Below, in pieces: positions 10,762-23,206 of a stretch of DNA of 64,000 bases (positions are counted from its first letter, which is position 1; every line of letters begins with the position of its first letter). A program made the position numbers and the translations under genes. Location of the stretch: the NCBI GenBank assembly GCA_035048815.1, contig JAUCBN010000006.1, forward strand, positions 15,577,001 to 15,641,000. Reading direction: 5' to 3'. The DNA is from Abelmoschus esculentus (Eukaryota > Streptophyta > Magnoliopsida > Malvales > Malvaceae). The notes under the pieces are model-generated. The model did no database searches. It was not told the origin of the DNA and worked only from the letters and a program-made list of their open reading frames with translations.

Positions 10762-12633
10762 TCTAGCGACACTTAATTTCTTTAAAAATAATAAGTGTGG
10801 TAAAAAGGGAAAAATGGGTCACTAGTGGAAATGAAAATTAGGTCAAAATTGAAAATCAAATTTGAGGAAATTGACCTAAAAGTTAGGGTATTGCAAATTG
10901 GGATAAAAGTTGAAGATTTTGAAAATTAGGAACTTTTAAATTAAAGTTATAAAATTTGGAAAGGGATTTAAAAATAAAAAGAGGGTTTTAAAATTAAGGT
11001 TTATAAAAAAGGGGTTTGAAAAATAATTCAAAAATTGACTAAAAAGATTTTTGAAAAAATTGGAGTCTCCACCGGCCACTTTTGGTAGACCGGACACCGT
11101 AAAAACCAAAGATTCTTTTAAAATTGGGTTCGAGAGTTGGTTACGATTAAAAATGGGTTTAGGGTTTAAGACCTCCCAAAATTGATACTTTTACAAATTA
11201 CCGCTTAATTAATTTCGGATTTTTCGTCTCAGAGTGGCATTTAAATTAATTTTTGTTTAAAGATTCGAATCAATTTTATTTTTACCGTATCTTTATTCGG
11301 AGGCAACGTACACACTATGACCAATACGTTGGAACACGAGCCCGTTACGACCGAATAAATACGTATTTATTAAGATTCATTAATTATAGGGAGAAGTGGC
11401 TTTGAGCAAAAACAAGTTAAAAGGTAAAAAGCATATATGAACAATATATATACAAATATAACTACAACAAATGTAAAACATGAATTAAAGAAAAAATATG
11501 TACAAAACATGGTAACATGTAGATAAAGTCCATAAATAAAGCATACATGACATAAATACACATGATATTAGAAACAAAAGATATAACACCATAATAAATT
11601 AATATAAATATACATAAATATTATCACTTCCATAACCCTAACAAAGAATGTGAACTAAACCAATAATATGACATATATATATAAAGCTACTAACAACATT
11701 AAACAAACAAATAAATATCATGAGTAAAAACCTACATGAACACCTAAGAAAATTAGGTAACACATGATAACAAAGATTAAAATAAATAGAACCAACAAAA
11801 CAAACGAATAACATATATAAATAAACAAAACAAAAAAACATATAATAAATAAATATAAATAAACAATAAAAGATACCAATAAAAATATTCATATTTTCAT
11901 TAGACCATAAGAATAGATTACATAATATATCAAAAGAAAAAGAAATATACCCAAATATGCTCGATCAATCAATCCACAAGTTAAACGGTGAAGTTTGATC
12001 TAAATATTTATGTGGTTCGAATGGTGAATGGGTTGGCATATTAGTGGGGGAAATAGTAATGGATTGGAGCTAAATAATTAGGCAAGTGAATGGAAATCAT
12101 TTCTCCATGGAAAACTAGATTTGAAAACAAAGAAAAATGGTGTATGCGACCAGGTCTGGAAATATGAGTTAGGATTTTTATTTTTAGGGTAAATGTTATA
12201 TATATAGTTAGGTATAGGATACTATATAGGAATAAAATAGGATTTAGGTTTTAATATATAATTATATCTATGATATGATGAAGGATAATTTAGGTTTATC
12301 CCTTTAAAAATGATAACCAATTAAAAACAAGACCTTGGGCACCAAGTAGGGATTTTTATTATATATTTTTTATATTTCTAATTATAAAACTATATTTAAT
12401 AGGTTAAATTTATTTATGGTTTGGGCTTATAAAAGTGGGCTCTAAAAAAGGCTTTTATTTATATCATATATTTATATATTTTTTGGATTTTTGGTTTTAA
12501 TTAAGATATAGTAAGGATGATAATTATAATAAAGTAAGTGATAAAATTAAGGTAGGTTAGGATAGTTTGGGTATTAAGAAAGATGTGGATTGATTTATTT
12601 CGAGCATAAACCCGGATAAAATTAGTGATTACA
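10762..12633 (-). repeat. M 3' LTR
   Basis: 1872 bp, closely matching the LTR at 60782-62645. On the plus strand it starts TCTAGCGACACTTAA, where the partner has TGTAGCGACCCTTAA (terminal G lost), and ends ..ATTAGTGATTACA. Very AT-rich centre. It has no reliable ORF. Confidence 0.85.
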
Positions 12634-12648
12634 ACTACCCCTCTTTGC
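12634..12648 (-). other. M polypurine tract
   Basis: Minus strand GCAAAGAGGGGTAGT directly precedes the 3' LTR start TGTAATCAC, the expected place and composition for the plus-strand primer. This fixes M's orientation. Confidence 0.7.
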
Positions 12649-13066
12649 TTGTCGTTGTGAAACAATGATAAAGCAAAGACCATAAGCACTAATTTTATTC
12701 AACTCCTATATTCAAATATGCCTTGATTTCTGATCACTTTAGCATCGGACGACCCCTCTCTTTGAGCGTATGTCGTGATGAACTGTCTTGGTAAAAAGTA
12801 ATGTCTTGCCTAGAGTCTCTTCACAAATACATCGGTTCTTTGAGGATGAGGAACCCCAATATGGTATTTCGATTTCTGATCGAAAGTTATCTCACTTTGA
12901 GGTTGTTGGTCGCCTTGACTTCTGGTTGTCTTGGCATGAAAAAATCTTTGTTGGTCTTTGTATATTCTCGATTGGTCGACCTCGATCATTTCTTTACTTT
13001 CTTCTTCTTCTTCTTTTCTCAAATATCCTGAAAATCTTATAAAAGGTATCGATTTTTGATAATATT

Positions 13067-13240
13067 TTCTCACTTTTTTTTCTTTTTCTCCTTTTCTCTC
13101 TTTTTTTCTTTTTTTCTTCTTTTCTTTCTTTCTTCTTTTTTCTTCTTCTCTTTTTTTGTTTTTCTTTATTTCTTTTTCTCCTCTTTCTTTTCTCTCATTT
13201 TTTGTTCTTTCTTTTTTATCTTTTTTTCTCTTTATTTTTT
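13067..13240 (-). repeat. M polypurine/polypyrimidine tract 1
   Basis: About 175 bp almost wholly T and C on the plus strand (A/G in the M transcript), with TTCTTT-like units. Reading frames here give only Phe/Ser-rich low-complexity peptides and are not genes. Confidence 0.8.
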
Positions 13241-13249
13241 CAAATATCC

Positions 13250-14060
13250 TTAAGGAATGATCGAATTAAAAAGAAATTCATCTTGAGAAAAATATCCTTA
13301 AGAAAGGATTTAATTGAGAATTTTTTTTGAGAAAAACAACCTTTAAGAAATGATCAAATTAAGAAAGTAGAGTTTTGAGCAAAACATCCTTGATAAAGGA
13401 TCAAATTGATAAATTTGTTTTTAGAAAAGCATCCTTAAGGAAGGATCAAACTATGAAGTTCGTTTTGAGGAAAACATCCTTGAGAAAGGATCACATTGAT
13501 ACATTTCTTTTAGAAAAACATCCTTAAGGGAGAATCAAACTAAAAAAATGCATCCTTAAGAAATGATCAGATTGAGAAATTTGCTTTAAGAAAAGCATCC
13601 TTAAGGAAGGATTAAGTTAAGAAACTTGCTTTGAGAAAAGCATCTTTAAGAAAAGATCAACTCGAGAAATCTGCTTTGAGAAAAGCATCCTTAAGGAAGG
13701 ATCAAGTTAAGAAACTTACTTTGAGAAAAGCATCCTTAAGAAAGGATCAAACCAAGAAATTTACTTTAAAAAAAGCATTCTAAAGGAAGGATTAAGTTAA
13801 GAAACTTGCTTTGAGAAAAGCAGCCTTAAGAAAGGATCAACTCGAGGAATCTGCTTTGAGAAAAGCATCCTTAAGGAAGGATTAAGTTAAGAAACTTGCT
13901 TTGAGAAAAGGATCCTTAAGAAAGGATCAAATCAATAAATTTGCTTTAAAAAAATCATCCTTAAGAAAGGATTGAGCTAAGAAACTTGTTTTGAGAAAAA
14001 TATCTTTAAGAAAAGATCAACTCAAGAAATCTGCTTTGAGAAAAGCATCCTTAAGGAATA
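13250..14060 (-). repeat. 45-bp tandem repeat array in M
   Basis: Consecutive units starting GAAAAGCATCCTTAAGGAAG begin at 13590, 13635, 13680, 13725, 13770, 13815, 13860, 13905, 13950 and 13995, exactly 45 bp apart. Older, less regular units extend left to about 13250. Each unit contains a near-palindrome around CCTTAAGG. Unit types alternate (AAGTTAAGAAACTTGC versus CAACTCGAGAAATCTGC), giving a higher-order period. No protein is evident. Confidence 0.9.
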
Positions 14061-16295
14061 ATAAAATTAATAAATTTGAGTTTTAATTAAGAAAGGATTA
14101 AGTTTGAAGTTAAAATATAAAGTGGTATCTTGCTTAAAGAATACCTGAATATCTCATAAAAAATATGGTGTCTCTCTTTAGAGAACACCTAATATCTCGT
14201 CTAGATGTCTCGATATTTGATTGTCTTGACACAAAAAGCTCGTTGCCACTAAATAACCAAAGGTTGGAAGGCCTTCAAAAACCACAATCGTGTAATTTGA
14301 ATGATTTTTGATCTTTGCTGAGTTCCATCTCTGTATATCAAATCTTTAACCAATCTTCAAAATTCCTGTTTAAAAATAGTAAAATGCAATGATGGCACGA
14401 ATTAGAATGATCATGATGCATGGATATTTAATCTAAATGACACGTGAATATTTAATCTAAAAGACGCATGAATATTTAATCTGAATGATACATGAATGTT
14501 CTTTTTCTTTTTCTTTCTTCTTGGAGGATAGGCTCTCGCTTTCTATTTATTAAACTCATCGGGCTTTCATCCTTTTTGGATACTCATCCTTCACTTTGTC
14601 TTTAAAGGAGATCATCATCTTGTGCCGATCGGAACAAAATCTCTAGCCTTCTATAATTCAACAACTCATACTTGGTTGACTATAACACATCTGAACCATT
14701 TGTGTCCGAATTCATTTGCATTCAATTTACGGTAGTAGCTCTCAATCTCATATTCAGGCTTAGGTCACTTAAGGTCTATCTTCAACATGTTCATTAAAGA
14801 CTATTCTTATTGAATTCTGCTTAATTTCTATCCCTAAAATATTTGATTGGCCATCTATATTCCCCAACATAACCTTTGCCCCCAAAAGGTTTGTTGCTTA
14901 CTCGAGCAATCCTTGATTGACCTAAACCCTTAAAAGATATTATCTTACAGAAAAAGTTGTCTCTTTGACAGATATTTCATATTGTATATTGCTTCTTCTT
15001 CTTGGGCCATCAGAGATGATCATTTACATCAACGACCTTGTATTTTGTAAATCTTTTGAAAAATCATCTTTTATTTCAAAAACAATTTGCTAATTGTGAG
15101 TAAAAAAATCTATACATGTTTTGGAAAATCCAAAGATCAGAAAAGAAAGAAAAAAAAGAAACATGGGTTCTTTGGATATCAAATGCGAGAGTGTCTTAGA
15201 ATCAACTCTCCGCGTTCGGTTTTCAATCTTTGAAAGTTGTGGCGATATTTGAAGTTTTGGAACTCCCTTCAAATTGGTTGGTTCTCAATATCTTTCTCCT
15301 CTTATATATTCAAACTTTTCGTACTTGCCCCGCTAATATATTTTTAGTGTGTTTCAGACTGTATCTAACTATAGGAGAATTTTTCTTTTTCTTTCTATCT
15401 CACTTTTTTATTTTTTCCATTTTTTCTTTTTTTTCTCTCTTTTTTTCTCTCTTTTCTTTCTTTTCTTTTTCTCACATATGTTATTTTTCTTTTTTTTTTC
15501 ATTTTTTCTTTTTAAAAAATTCAGGGAAATCAACTCATCACAATCCTTTTTCTCGAACATAATGATGGAGCATACAACAAAACTCCGAGTTACTCGTCAT
15601 AGTCATGAATTTGAGAATATTACCATCACTCATGAAGTGAAGACTTTTGATGGTGCATTGCTACCTTATTAGTCCTATTACTTCAGCGGAGTGCCCCAAA
15701 TATTTCCACACTCTTGTTCAAATATACCTATAAACAGGTTTCGAATTTTGGAGTGCTTTTGTTTAATCTTTGTTCTCTTCTTTCTTTTTCTCTTTTTTCC
15801 CTTCTTTCTCTTTTTCTTTCTTTCTTTTCTTCTCTGGATGTAATCCTTTTACTTATAGGAATTCTTGAGATCAACCAATTTCACCGGACGTTTTATAAGA
15901 GATTTTCTTATCATTAAACATCATTGAAGGAGTAGTAGTCTCATTTCTCATGTATTACTGACCAAAGCTACTGATTAAGAAACCATACCTCATCGTAATC
16001 ACAACGTTCCAAACATTTTTGAACCCAAGTCACAACAACCATGTGACATCCAAGGAATTCTGATGGAAAAAGGAAAGCACATATGTTTTAAAAATATGCA
16101 TTCTTTCATTGAAACGACAAAAAAGAAAACATAACATAAGCCCTTACAAAAAATATTTGTTACTTTCGGGCAAACAGTAACAAAGTTGATTGATGCATTA
16201 CTTTAAAAGAAAAACTTAAAATGCAAGGAGGCAAAAAATGAACATCCAAACTCGAAGATTAGAATCTTCCCAAAGATCATGTCCTCTACCATTTC
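14061..16295 (-). other. M non-coding internal region
   Basis: No gene recognised on either strand. Two more pyrimidine-rich tracts on the plus strand lie at about 15380-15515 and 15772-15835. In an autonomous Tat/Ogre element the pol gene would lie downstream of gag here; none of its motifs (DD of RT, integrase DDE, HHCC) can be read. Confidence 0.7.
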
Positions 16296-16671
16296 TTAAA
16301 ATTTCAGAATACCGACCTCAATCAGTCCTTGAACCTTGTTCTTCAAAGATCCACAATCCTCTGTTGTGTGGCCTGTGCTACCTTTATGATAGTCACACGT
16401 GGCATTGACATCATATCCTTCAGGGTATGGAGGATCCTTTGGCTTAGACTGCACCAAAGTCAAAAGTTTCTTCTCAACGAGGATTGGTAGTAACTCGGTG
16501 TAGGTCATAGGAACCGAATGAAGCACTTTTGTAGGTTTTGTATATCTTGAAGACTACGTATGGGGACGACCCTAAGTTTGATTGATTGAGTGAGAACTCA
16601 CCACATAAACATGAGAATCTCCCTCTTTCCGAGAAATTGTACTATAAGGGTCCTTCATCTTTCCTTTCTTA
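16296..16671 (-). pseudogene. gag: M gag, C-terminal part with zinc-knuckle-like motif
   Basis: Minus-strand frame with PPYPEGYDVNATCDYHKG, then STGHTTEDC, the CxYHxG..GHxxxxC nucleocapsid motif typical of Tat/Ogre gag, followed by LKNKVQGLIEVGILKF. It ends in a stop at 16296. It continues the gag begun at 59645-58722; the frame is preserved across the G insertion when the TSD is counted once. Upstream stops (after HSINQT and in the next line) show decay. Confidence 0.8.
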
Positions 16672-16676
16672 ATAGC
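16672..16676. other. Target site duplication of G (left copy)
   Basis: ATAGC here and at 58717-58721. Both flanks belong to the gag of M. Confidence 0.85.
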
Positions 16677-18401
16677 TATTAACGTTATAAAAAGCGTATA
16701 TTTTCTATCCTTTTACTTAAGATTTTGTTTGGTCTCAAGTTCATTTGCCTTGCATTTCATTGCATTCAGCTGCATTTCATATGCATTTGCATTTAGTTTA
16801 GGTTTTTATCTTATTTTACTTTCTTTTTATTTTTAAAAGATGCTATTTTAAAGGGTATTTTGTTGGTGATTCTGTGCAGCTACTGGAGCAAATTTGAAAG
16901 AACGGAAGAGATGTTGTAGCATATTTCTCAAGTGTTGGATCAGACTTCAAGGATGCTACAGTATTGTGGGCGGACAAAACAGAACAAAAGAAAGGACACA
17001 CCTACATCCCACTATCTTCACGCGTTTTCCAGGCTAGTTGTACCCCCTCTACAAATTCTGCATACGTCGCACCTCCCCTGCATCTTGCCACAATTTTCTG
17101 CAGACGTTGCACCACCTCTGCAGACCTGCAACAGTCCTCTATATTCCTGCCATCTACTGCAGCAAATGTCAGGGGATATTCTCTTGGCACCTTTAGGACA
17201 CAAAACCCTAGAAGCCTCCTATAAATACAAGGTCAAGCCTCCTTCAACAAAGAAGTTGGATACGCAGCAAGGGTAAGAAAAATCAGTAGCTAAAGAGCAT
17301 AAAAATGAACGACCTTTAAGGAAGCACGAGGGAGAAGAAAGAAGAAAGGAGACCACTTTCAGTCATCTTCAACCTATAGCCAAGCCACCATTGTTAGAGA
17401 GCTTCAAGCAAGGGATTTGCGCGACTTCGGGAGGAGCGGCAAGCTAGGAGAAGTGTCAAGACACAAGCATTTGAGACTTCCTTCCTTTTCACTTTGTTTA
17501 CCTTTTTTTCTAAGTTGTTGAATATGTATTTCAAAGGACAAAAGTTGAATAGTTTTTCATTCCTAGCCATGAACTAAACTAGTATGGCTAAGGCTTGTTT
17601 TGGATGATCTTTATTTTGTTTTGATGGATGTTTATTGTTTTTGGTTTACTTTGTGCTTTGTTCAAGAATGCTAACACAGTTTTTACTCTAAACCTTGGTT
17701 TGTAAGAGCACCGGGAGGTAGCCATAACTCAAGCGGTTTTGAAAGCTTCGATCAAGAGATAGGCAAAGCTAGACCAAATTGAACAATGGGGTTGCTGCGG
17801 GAACTGAATAACTAACTTGCCTTAGGGATAAGGTAGAGTTTCAACGACTAAAAGGGGTAGTACTTTATCAACATTAGGAGTATTAGGGTTGAGACCGGGA
17901 GGTAATGCCTTTGCATTTTTGAGTGTTAGGTCTTCTGACTAGTGATAGTGGAGGCATTTTCAGTAAACTCTGTCGAGCACTAGTAAACCAAGGGAATAGT
18001 AGTAACCGAGAGAGCAGTGAAGTCATACCATAGCAAACCTAGCCTGTCTTAAGCTTTAATATCTTTTTAGTATTGTGTTTGTGTAGCTTTATTTAATTCT
18101 CCAATATCTGTTTATTTGCTACTGCATTTTTGTGATAATCCTTGTTTTGCTCTAGCATTATTGGTGACATTTTTATTTTTGCTAAAACATTTTTGGTGAC
18201 ACTTGTAGAATTGCTTTAGCATATGTCCATACAAAGGATTACTTTATCTTTTGTGTATGCTAATTATTTTTGAATTAACCTACCGAATCCTCGTGGGAAC
18301 GATCTCACTCACACACTTTATTACTTGTTCGATGTGTATACTTGCACATTCTTGCACACAATTCAATTACATATTTTAATCATCTCTTAGTACAAACAAC
18401 A
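16677..18401 (+). repeat. G 5' LTR
   Basis: 1725 bp, ending ..GTACAAACAACA. The first bases are TATTAACG where the 3' LTR has TGTTTTAACG, so the terminal TG has mutated. TATA box at 17220-17227. U5 includes the block TCCTCGTGGGAACGATCTCA shared with J and with the 3' LTR. Confidence 0.85.
17220..17227 (+). promoter_or_regulatory. G 5' LTR TATA box
   Basis: TATAAATA in GAAGCCTCCTATAAATACAA, identical in the 3' LTR at 49253-49260. Confidence 0.6.
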
Positions 18402-18407
18402 AGTTTT

Positions 18408-18427
18408 TGGCGCCGCTACCAGGGATT
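18408..18427 (+). other. G primer binding site (tRNA-Asp, degenerate)
   Basis: TGGCGCCGCTACCAGGGATT, the tRNA-Asp complement with about two internal mismatches (GCTACCAGG for GTTGCCGGG), 6 bases after the LTR. Confidence 0.75.
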
Positions 18428-18559
18428 GAGGCAATAGGCTATTTAAATCATGGTTTCCATACTTTCTATCTTTTTATTTTGTGTTTTGAGTCTTTTTATT
18501 TAGTTTAAAATTTGTTTTCTTTGTTATCTTTTTAGGTTTTTGGTTAGTGGATTCCCAGA
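18428..18559 (+). other. G leader between primer site and gag
   Basis: T-rich untranslated leader; no gene seen. Confidence 0.5.
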
Positions 18560-20578
18560 GTGAATCGTAGGGAATCTTTCAAACTATTTATTCTTGAAAT
18601 CGAAAGGTATTTTAGACAAAGGAGGCGAGAGAAAAGAACAAGAGCCATGTATCAGGATCCAAAGAATCAAAATTCTAGAGCAATACCTGCAGCAAATCCA
18701 AATGTTGCATCAAATCAGGAGATAGTAGCAAGACCAAGGGCAACTCGAGATCACTTGCCACCGATCTTGGATGACCTTAATTTTGGGATAGTGACACCTG
18801 AAATACAAGCAACACACTTTGAGCTCAAGACTGTAATGTTTAATATGCTCAAATCGATCGAACAGTTTGAAGGATCACCTCACGAGGACACTCGACAGCA
18901 CATCAGTGCTTTCTTGGAGGTTTGTGATTCGTTACGTCAACAAGGATTGCACGAGGATGTGTTGAAGCTCAAGCTATTTCCATACTCTTTGAGAGACTGA
19001 TCAAGAGAATGGTTGAATGGAATTCCGCCGGTTTGATGGAGTCTTGGACAGCTTTGTGCAAAAGCTTTTTGGCGAGATACAACCCACTCAACATGAACAC
19101 TAAATTGCAAAATTAGATAGCATCCTTCAGACAAGGGGATGAAGAGTCGATGTATGAGTGTTGGGATCGGTACAAAATCTTGCTAAGAATGTGTATGAAT
19201 CACGGTTTTCAAGATTGGACTCAAATCGTGACGTTTTACAATAGAGTCAATGCACCCACAAGGATGATGTTAGATGCTTTAGCAAATGGGACACTGCTGG
19301 ACAAGTCTCCAGAAGAAGCATTTGATATTTTAGACAAAATAGCCAACAACGATTATCAGTTTCCAACTACTAGTCTTGGGACAGGACGACGAACTCAAAG
19401 AAAGCTGGAGCTCGATGCTAATGATTCTGTCTCAGCATAACTTTCTGCTATCACAAATATGTTGAAGAATTTTCAATAGCCCAGTGAAGTACGAGATGCT
19501 AAGGCATTATATTGTGTGCACTGTAGTGGAAACCACTTTGATAAATATTGCCCAACTCATCTAGAGTCTTCTCATTACGTTGGAAACTTCAACAAAAATT
19601 CTAACAACCACTACTCTAATACGTACAATCCAGGGTGGAGACAACATCCTAATTTTTCTTGGGATAATCAAGGATCAAATCAAGCTAGTAGCTCGAATAG
19701 GCAGCAACCCATGGCAACAAACCAAGGAGTCCAAGGTTTTCAAGGAAATATGCCATGGCAAAATGAATACAAGAGAATAGTTCATCATCAAAGTCATAAC
19801 AATTCTTTGGAAGCTTCGCTACAAGAATTTATGGCTTCGACTAAGGAGTTTATGATATTAACAAAAACATTATTATAGGAGCATTCCACCACCATCTCAA
19901 ATCAAGGCAATCTGTTGCAGACCCAAGGCGTACTGCTACAAAGCCACAACGCTTCACTTAGATCTTTGGAGACTCAAATGGGTCAAATTGCTCAAGTATT
20001 ACATGTAAGACCAAGACGCAACTTGCCTAGTGATACTGAAGTCACTAAAAGTCATGGCAAAGAGCAATGCGGTGCACTTACCTTGAGGAGTGGAAGACAA
20101 ATCAATACGGGGGAACAAATCAAACGAAATAAAAAAGAAGAAACCCCCATTCTGGAGTAAAAAGAAGTTGAACAACAAGAAGACAAATCTGCTCAAGAAG
20201 AAACTAGAGAAAACTTAAATACTGAGGCATTTGGTGAGAAAATTATAGATGCTACGGCAAAAGAAGCAGCACCATTGCAACCTTTGGAGGACACAAGACT
20301 ACCACCACCATTCCCTCAGCGATTGAAACAACACAAAGATGATCTTCAATTTCAAAAGTTTGTAAGTATGCTAGACCAATTTCATATAAATATTTCATTC
20401 TTAGATGTTATTGATCAAATACCATCATATGCAAAGTTTTTGAAAGACATTGTTACAAAGAAAAGAAAAGCTGAGAATTTTGAAACAATTGTTATAACAT
20501 TTGAGTTCTATTCTGGGAGGACTGAGCTTCCCGTGAAAAGGCAAGATCCTGACAACTTCATCATTCCATTCTCGATAT
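18560..20578 (+). pseudogene. gag: G gag, Athila type, with CCHC zinc knuckle
   Basis: Capsid/nucleocapsid protein. The N-terminal part has the retrotransposon gag core (VTPEIQATHFELK, KLKLFPYSLRD near 18980; MYECWDRYK near 19150; RMMLDALANGTLLDKSPEEA near 19270). The zinc knuckle CVHCSGNHFDKYC is at about 19516-19554, then a Ser/Asn/Gln-rich linker, RLPPPFPQRLK near 20300 and IPSYAKFLKDIVTKKRK near 20420. Start chosen at the first in-frame Met-like codon after the leader, so it is uncertain. Stops at 18998, 19438 and 19876 and a frameshift near 19030 inactivate it. Confidence 0.85.
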
Positions 20579-21039
20579 GAGACAATTTTGTGGGCAGAGA
20601 ATTATGCGACCTAGGGTCGAGTGTGAATCCGATACCCAAGGCAATATTCAAGAAGCTTGGTATAGGGACTACGTGACCTACCACTGTCATTTTGCAATTG
20701 GCGGACCATTCTCATGTCCAACCAGAAGGCAAAGTAGAAGATGTAATAGTAAAAGTGGGCAAGTTTGTGTTCCCTGTGGACTTTCTGATTTTGGATTATG
20801 AAGTAGACTACAAAGCACCCATCATCTTGGGGCGACCATTCCTTGCAACTGATCGGATTCTCATCGACTGTGAGAAGGGAGACTTCACAATGCAAGTAGC
20901 AGATCAATCCATGACCATCAATGTTTTCAACACTCTCAAGTACATGAATGATAATGAAGAATGTCACTGTATAGCCGGGATAAATGATGGTGCAATTGAA
21001 CAAGATGCAGATTTTGTTGTGACAATTCTACGCAAATGA
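20579..21039 (+). pseudogene. pro: G aspartic protease region
   Basis: CDLGSSVNPIPK at about 20605-20640 is the retropepsin active site (D-x-G-S/A), followed by KLGIG, LQLADHSHVQPEGKVEDVIV and ILGRPFLAT near 20830, the conserved C-terminal protease block. A frame break lies around 20670-20690. It normally cleaves gag-pol. Confidence 0.85.
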
Positions 21040-21765
21040 AGAACTTTGCAAAAATGCTGGAGAAGCATGATCAGGATGAAGAAGAAGCTCATCTGGAGCT
21101 ACAACAAATTGGTTATTTCAAGCCAAGAACAGGTACAAAATTCGAATCAATTGATTTCTCTGAATTTATTCCTCCTAAACCATCACTTTTTCATGCACCA
21201 TCTCTAGATTTAAAACCACTGCCGCTGCATTTAATGTATGTTTATTTGAGATCTCACAATACTTTGCCAGTGATTATTTCTTCTAGCTTAGATCCTAATC
21301 AAGAGCTTAGTCTTGTGAATTTGCTGTCGCAATATAAGAAAGCTCTAGGGTGGACTATAACCGATTTGAATGGCATCAATCCTACGATCTACATGCACAA
21401 GATCCTATTGGAAGAATGCCACAACAATTTTGTTGAGCCCCAAAGAAGACTAAACCCAGCAATGAAGAAGGTAGTGATGACAGAGATTATCAAGTGGTTG
21501 GATGCATGAATCATATACCCAATTTTTGACAACTCATGGGTTAGCCCTGAGCATTGTGTTCCTAAGAAGGGAGGCACGACAGTGATCACAAATGAGGATA
21601 ATGAGTTGCTCCCGACAAGGACAGTCACAGGCTGACGCATTTGTGTGGACTATAGGAAGCTGAACAAGGCAACTATGAAGGACCATTTCCCCCTTCCTTT
21701 TATCGATCAAATGCTGGATCGATTGGCGGAAAAGGCTTACTATTGCTTCCTCGATGGCTATTTTG
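21040..21765 (+). pseudogene. pol: G reverse transcriptase, N-terminal part
   Basis: Linker with LLSQYKKALGWTITDLNGI near 21320, typical of Athila before RT. RT blocks then follow: ICVDYRKLNKAT near 21640, HFPLPFIDQMLDRLA near 21690 and YYCFLDGYFGY ending at the insertion point. The solo LTR I interrupts it exactly in the conserved GY/NQI block. Stops: TGA after WLDA at 21507 and TGA before RICVDYR. Confidence 0.9.
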
Positions 21766-21770
21766 GGTAC
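21766..21770. other. Target site duplication of solo LTR I (left copy)
   Basis: GGTAC here and at 23202-23206; both flanks are RT of G. Confidence 0.9.
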
Positions 21771-23201
21771 TGATAAGTGATCAAAAGTCCTATTTTTCAT
21801 ACCATTCTCCCACTCGATTATTGCTACTAAAGGACAGATTTAATGACAATATTGGATAATTCTGCTTATTTCCATATTTCAGCATCTCAATACTCAATTT
21901 ATAAATTAATCTATTATTTGGGATAAAACAGATGCATTTGATGGTTTTCTTTCTTAAGACAGAAAACTGCATCATAGGGATTGCCAAGAAAAAAAGATGG
22001 ATGCTGGAAACTAAAGTCTAAATGCCGATAAGCACCCGTCTCGGCAGCACTTTAATGCCCCTACACCACATTGATGCCTCGGCAGCACCCGAAAAGGCAA
22101 GTGTCAATATGGTAGATGATTTGAAGAGAAAAATAAGGTGAACATTTTAAGACAAGAGACATAGAAATCGGAGTTGGGAAACACACGAAAAGACAATATC
22201 AAAGGCCACGTTGGAAAAGAATCCTAATAGGAATAAACTAGGAAATAAAATAAAGATCTTTTATTTATGTACTTAACTTGTGTTTTACTCGAAGTTGTAT
22301 TCCTACTTTGAATATTATTGTTCTAGGCCAAGCCTATATAAACCATAGCCTATGTAGAGAGGAAGATATCTTGAAATCAAGTGTTAATAGAAAACCCTAA
22401 ACTCCTCTATCGTCCCCTAGGGTTTAGGTAAAGGTTGTCGAGTATTTGTGAGAGGATATTGTACTTTGTTTCTTGTTTCAATGCAATAAGAATATCAAAG
22501 TTTGCTTATCCTATTGTCATTCTTTGTTCTTGTATCCAAGCCCGAGATGGAAGTTTGCAAGTAATCTATTTATCTAGCATCGAGAGATGTAGATTGACGA
22601 AAGGGATAAGTATAGTGTTGTAGACACTAACTCGGCCTAGACTCTTGTGGAGGCACTAAGGGATAGGTTAAGAGTTTCAGCAACTAAAAGAAGTGTTGGA
22701 CTGGTTGGTGATTATCTTTGATTTACGCCGAGAGGTATCGTCAAGGACTGGTCATCAACAACACTTTGACTCAAAGATGAGCGGAGTCACTTACGGGCAC
22801 TTTGCTGAACTTTGATACCTCTACCCAAGAGCAAGAGATTGCCGCGGCAGAGGAACACCAATGTTGCCGAGGCGGTATCTGCAGTACTATCAAAACAGTG
22901 TTGTGTAATTGCATTGGACAAAAACAAGTCAATTGAATCCACAATACGATACAACTGAATCTTGCCCCACTTTTCCATCCTTGATTTCTTGATCATTTAT
23001 TTTTATTGTTTTAATTAGTTTTCTTAGTTATAATTCAACTCCAATAATTTATGTCTTTTATTTTATTGCAGAGTGAGAAAAGAAAAGGTAGAATATTAAG
23101 TATATCAATCCCTGTCGAGACGATACTCGATAAATGCTTATCACTTTATTACTTGACGACGTGTACACTTGCACTTAATTGCGCTTTTATTACACGCATC
23201 A
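21771..23201 (+). repeat. Solo LTR I, related to the E/F/K family
   Basis: 1431 bp from TGATAAGTG to ..TACACGCATCA with a perfect TSD. It has the same internal landmarks as the E, F and K LTRs: GC-rich TGCCTCGGCAG motifs (22040-22100), TATA box, AACTCGGCCTAGA, ATTGCCGCGGCAGAGGAACA and CCCTGTCGAGACGATACTCG. No internal region remains, so unequal recombination between two LTRs has removed it. Confidence 0.88.
22335..22342 (+). promoter_or_regulatory. Solo LTR I TATA box
   Basis: TATATAAA in AGCCTATATAAACCATAG, in the position equivalent to the TATA boxes in E and F. Confidence 0.5.
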
Positions 23202-23206
23202 GGTAC

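Noticed and set aside
11370..11892. Hydrophobic Tyr/Phe-rich minus-strand frames in M LTR (also 61404-61903)
   Set aside because: AT-rich LTR translation; both LTR copies give unrelated lengths and no conserved domain.
13056..13253. Open frame rich in Phe/Ser (also 15230-15562, 15349-15672, 59774-60214)
   Set aside because: Products of T/C-rich low-complexity DNA; no domain and no codon structure.
13250..14060. CRISPR-like regular repeats
   Set aside because: Units are directly adjacent with no unique spacers, inside a plant retrotransposon; tandem repeat.
16932..17276. Frame of 114 codons in G 5' LTR (and 48962-49468 in the 3' LTR)
   Set aside because: Lies over the LTR promoter region and differs between LTR copies; no domain.
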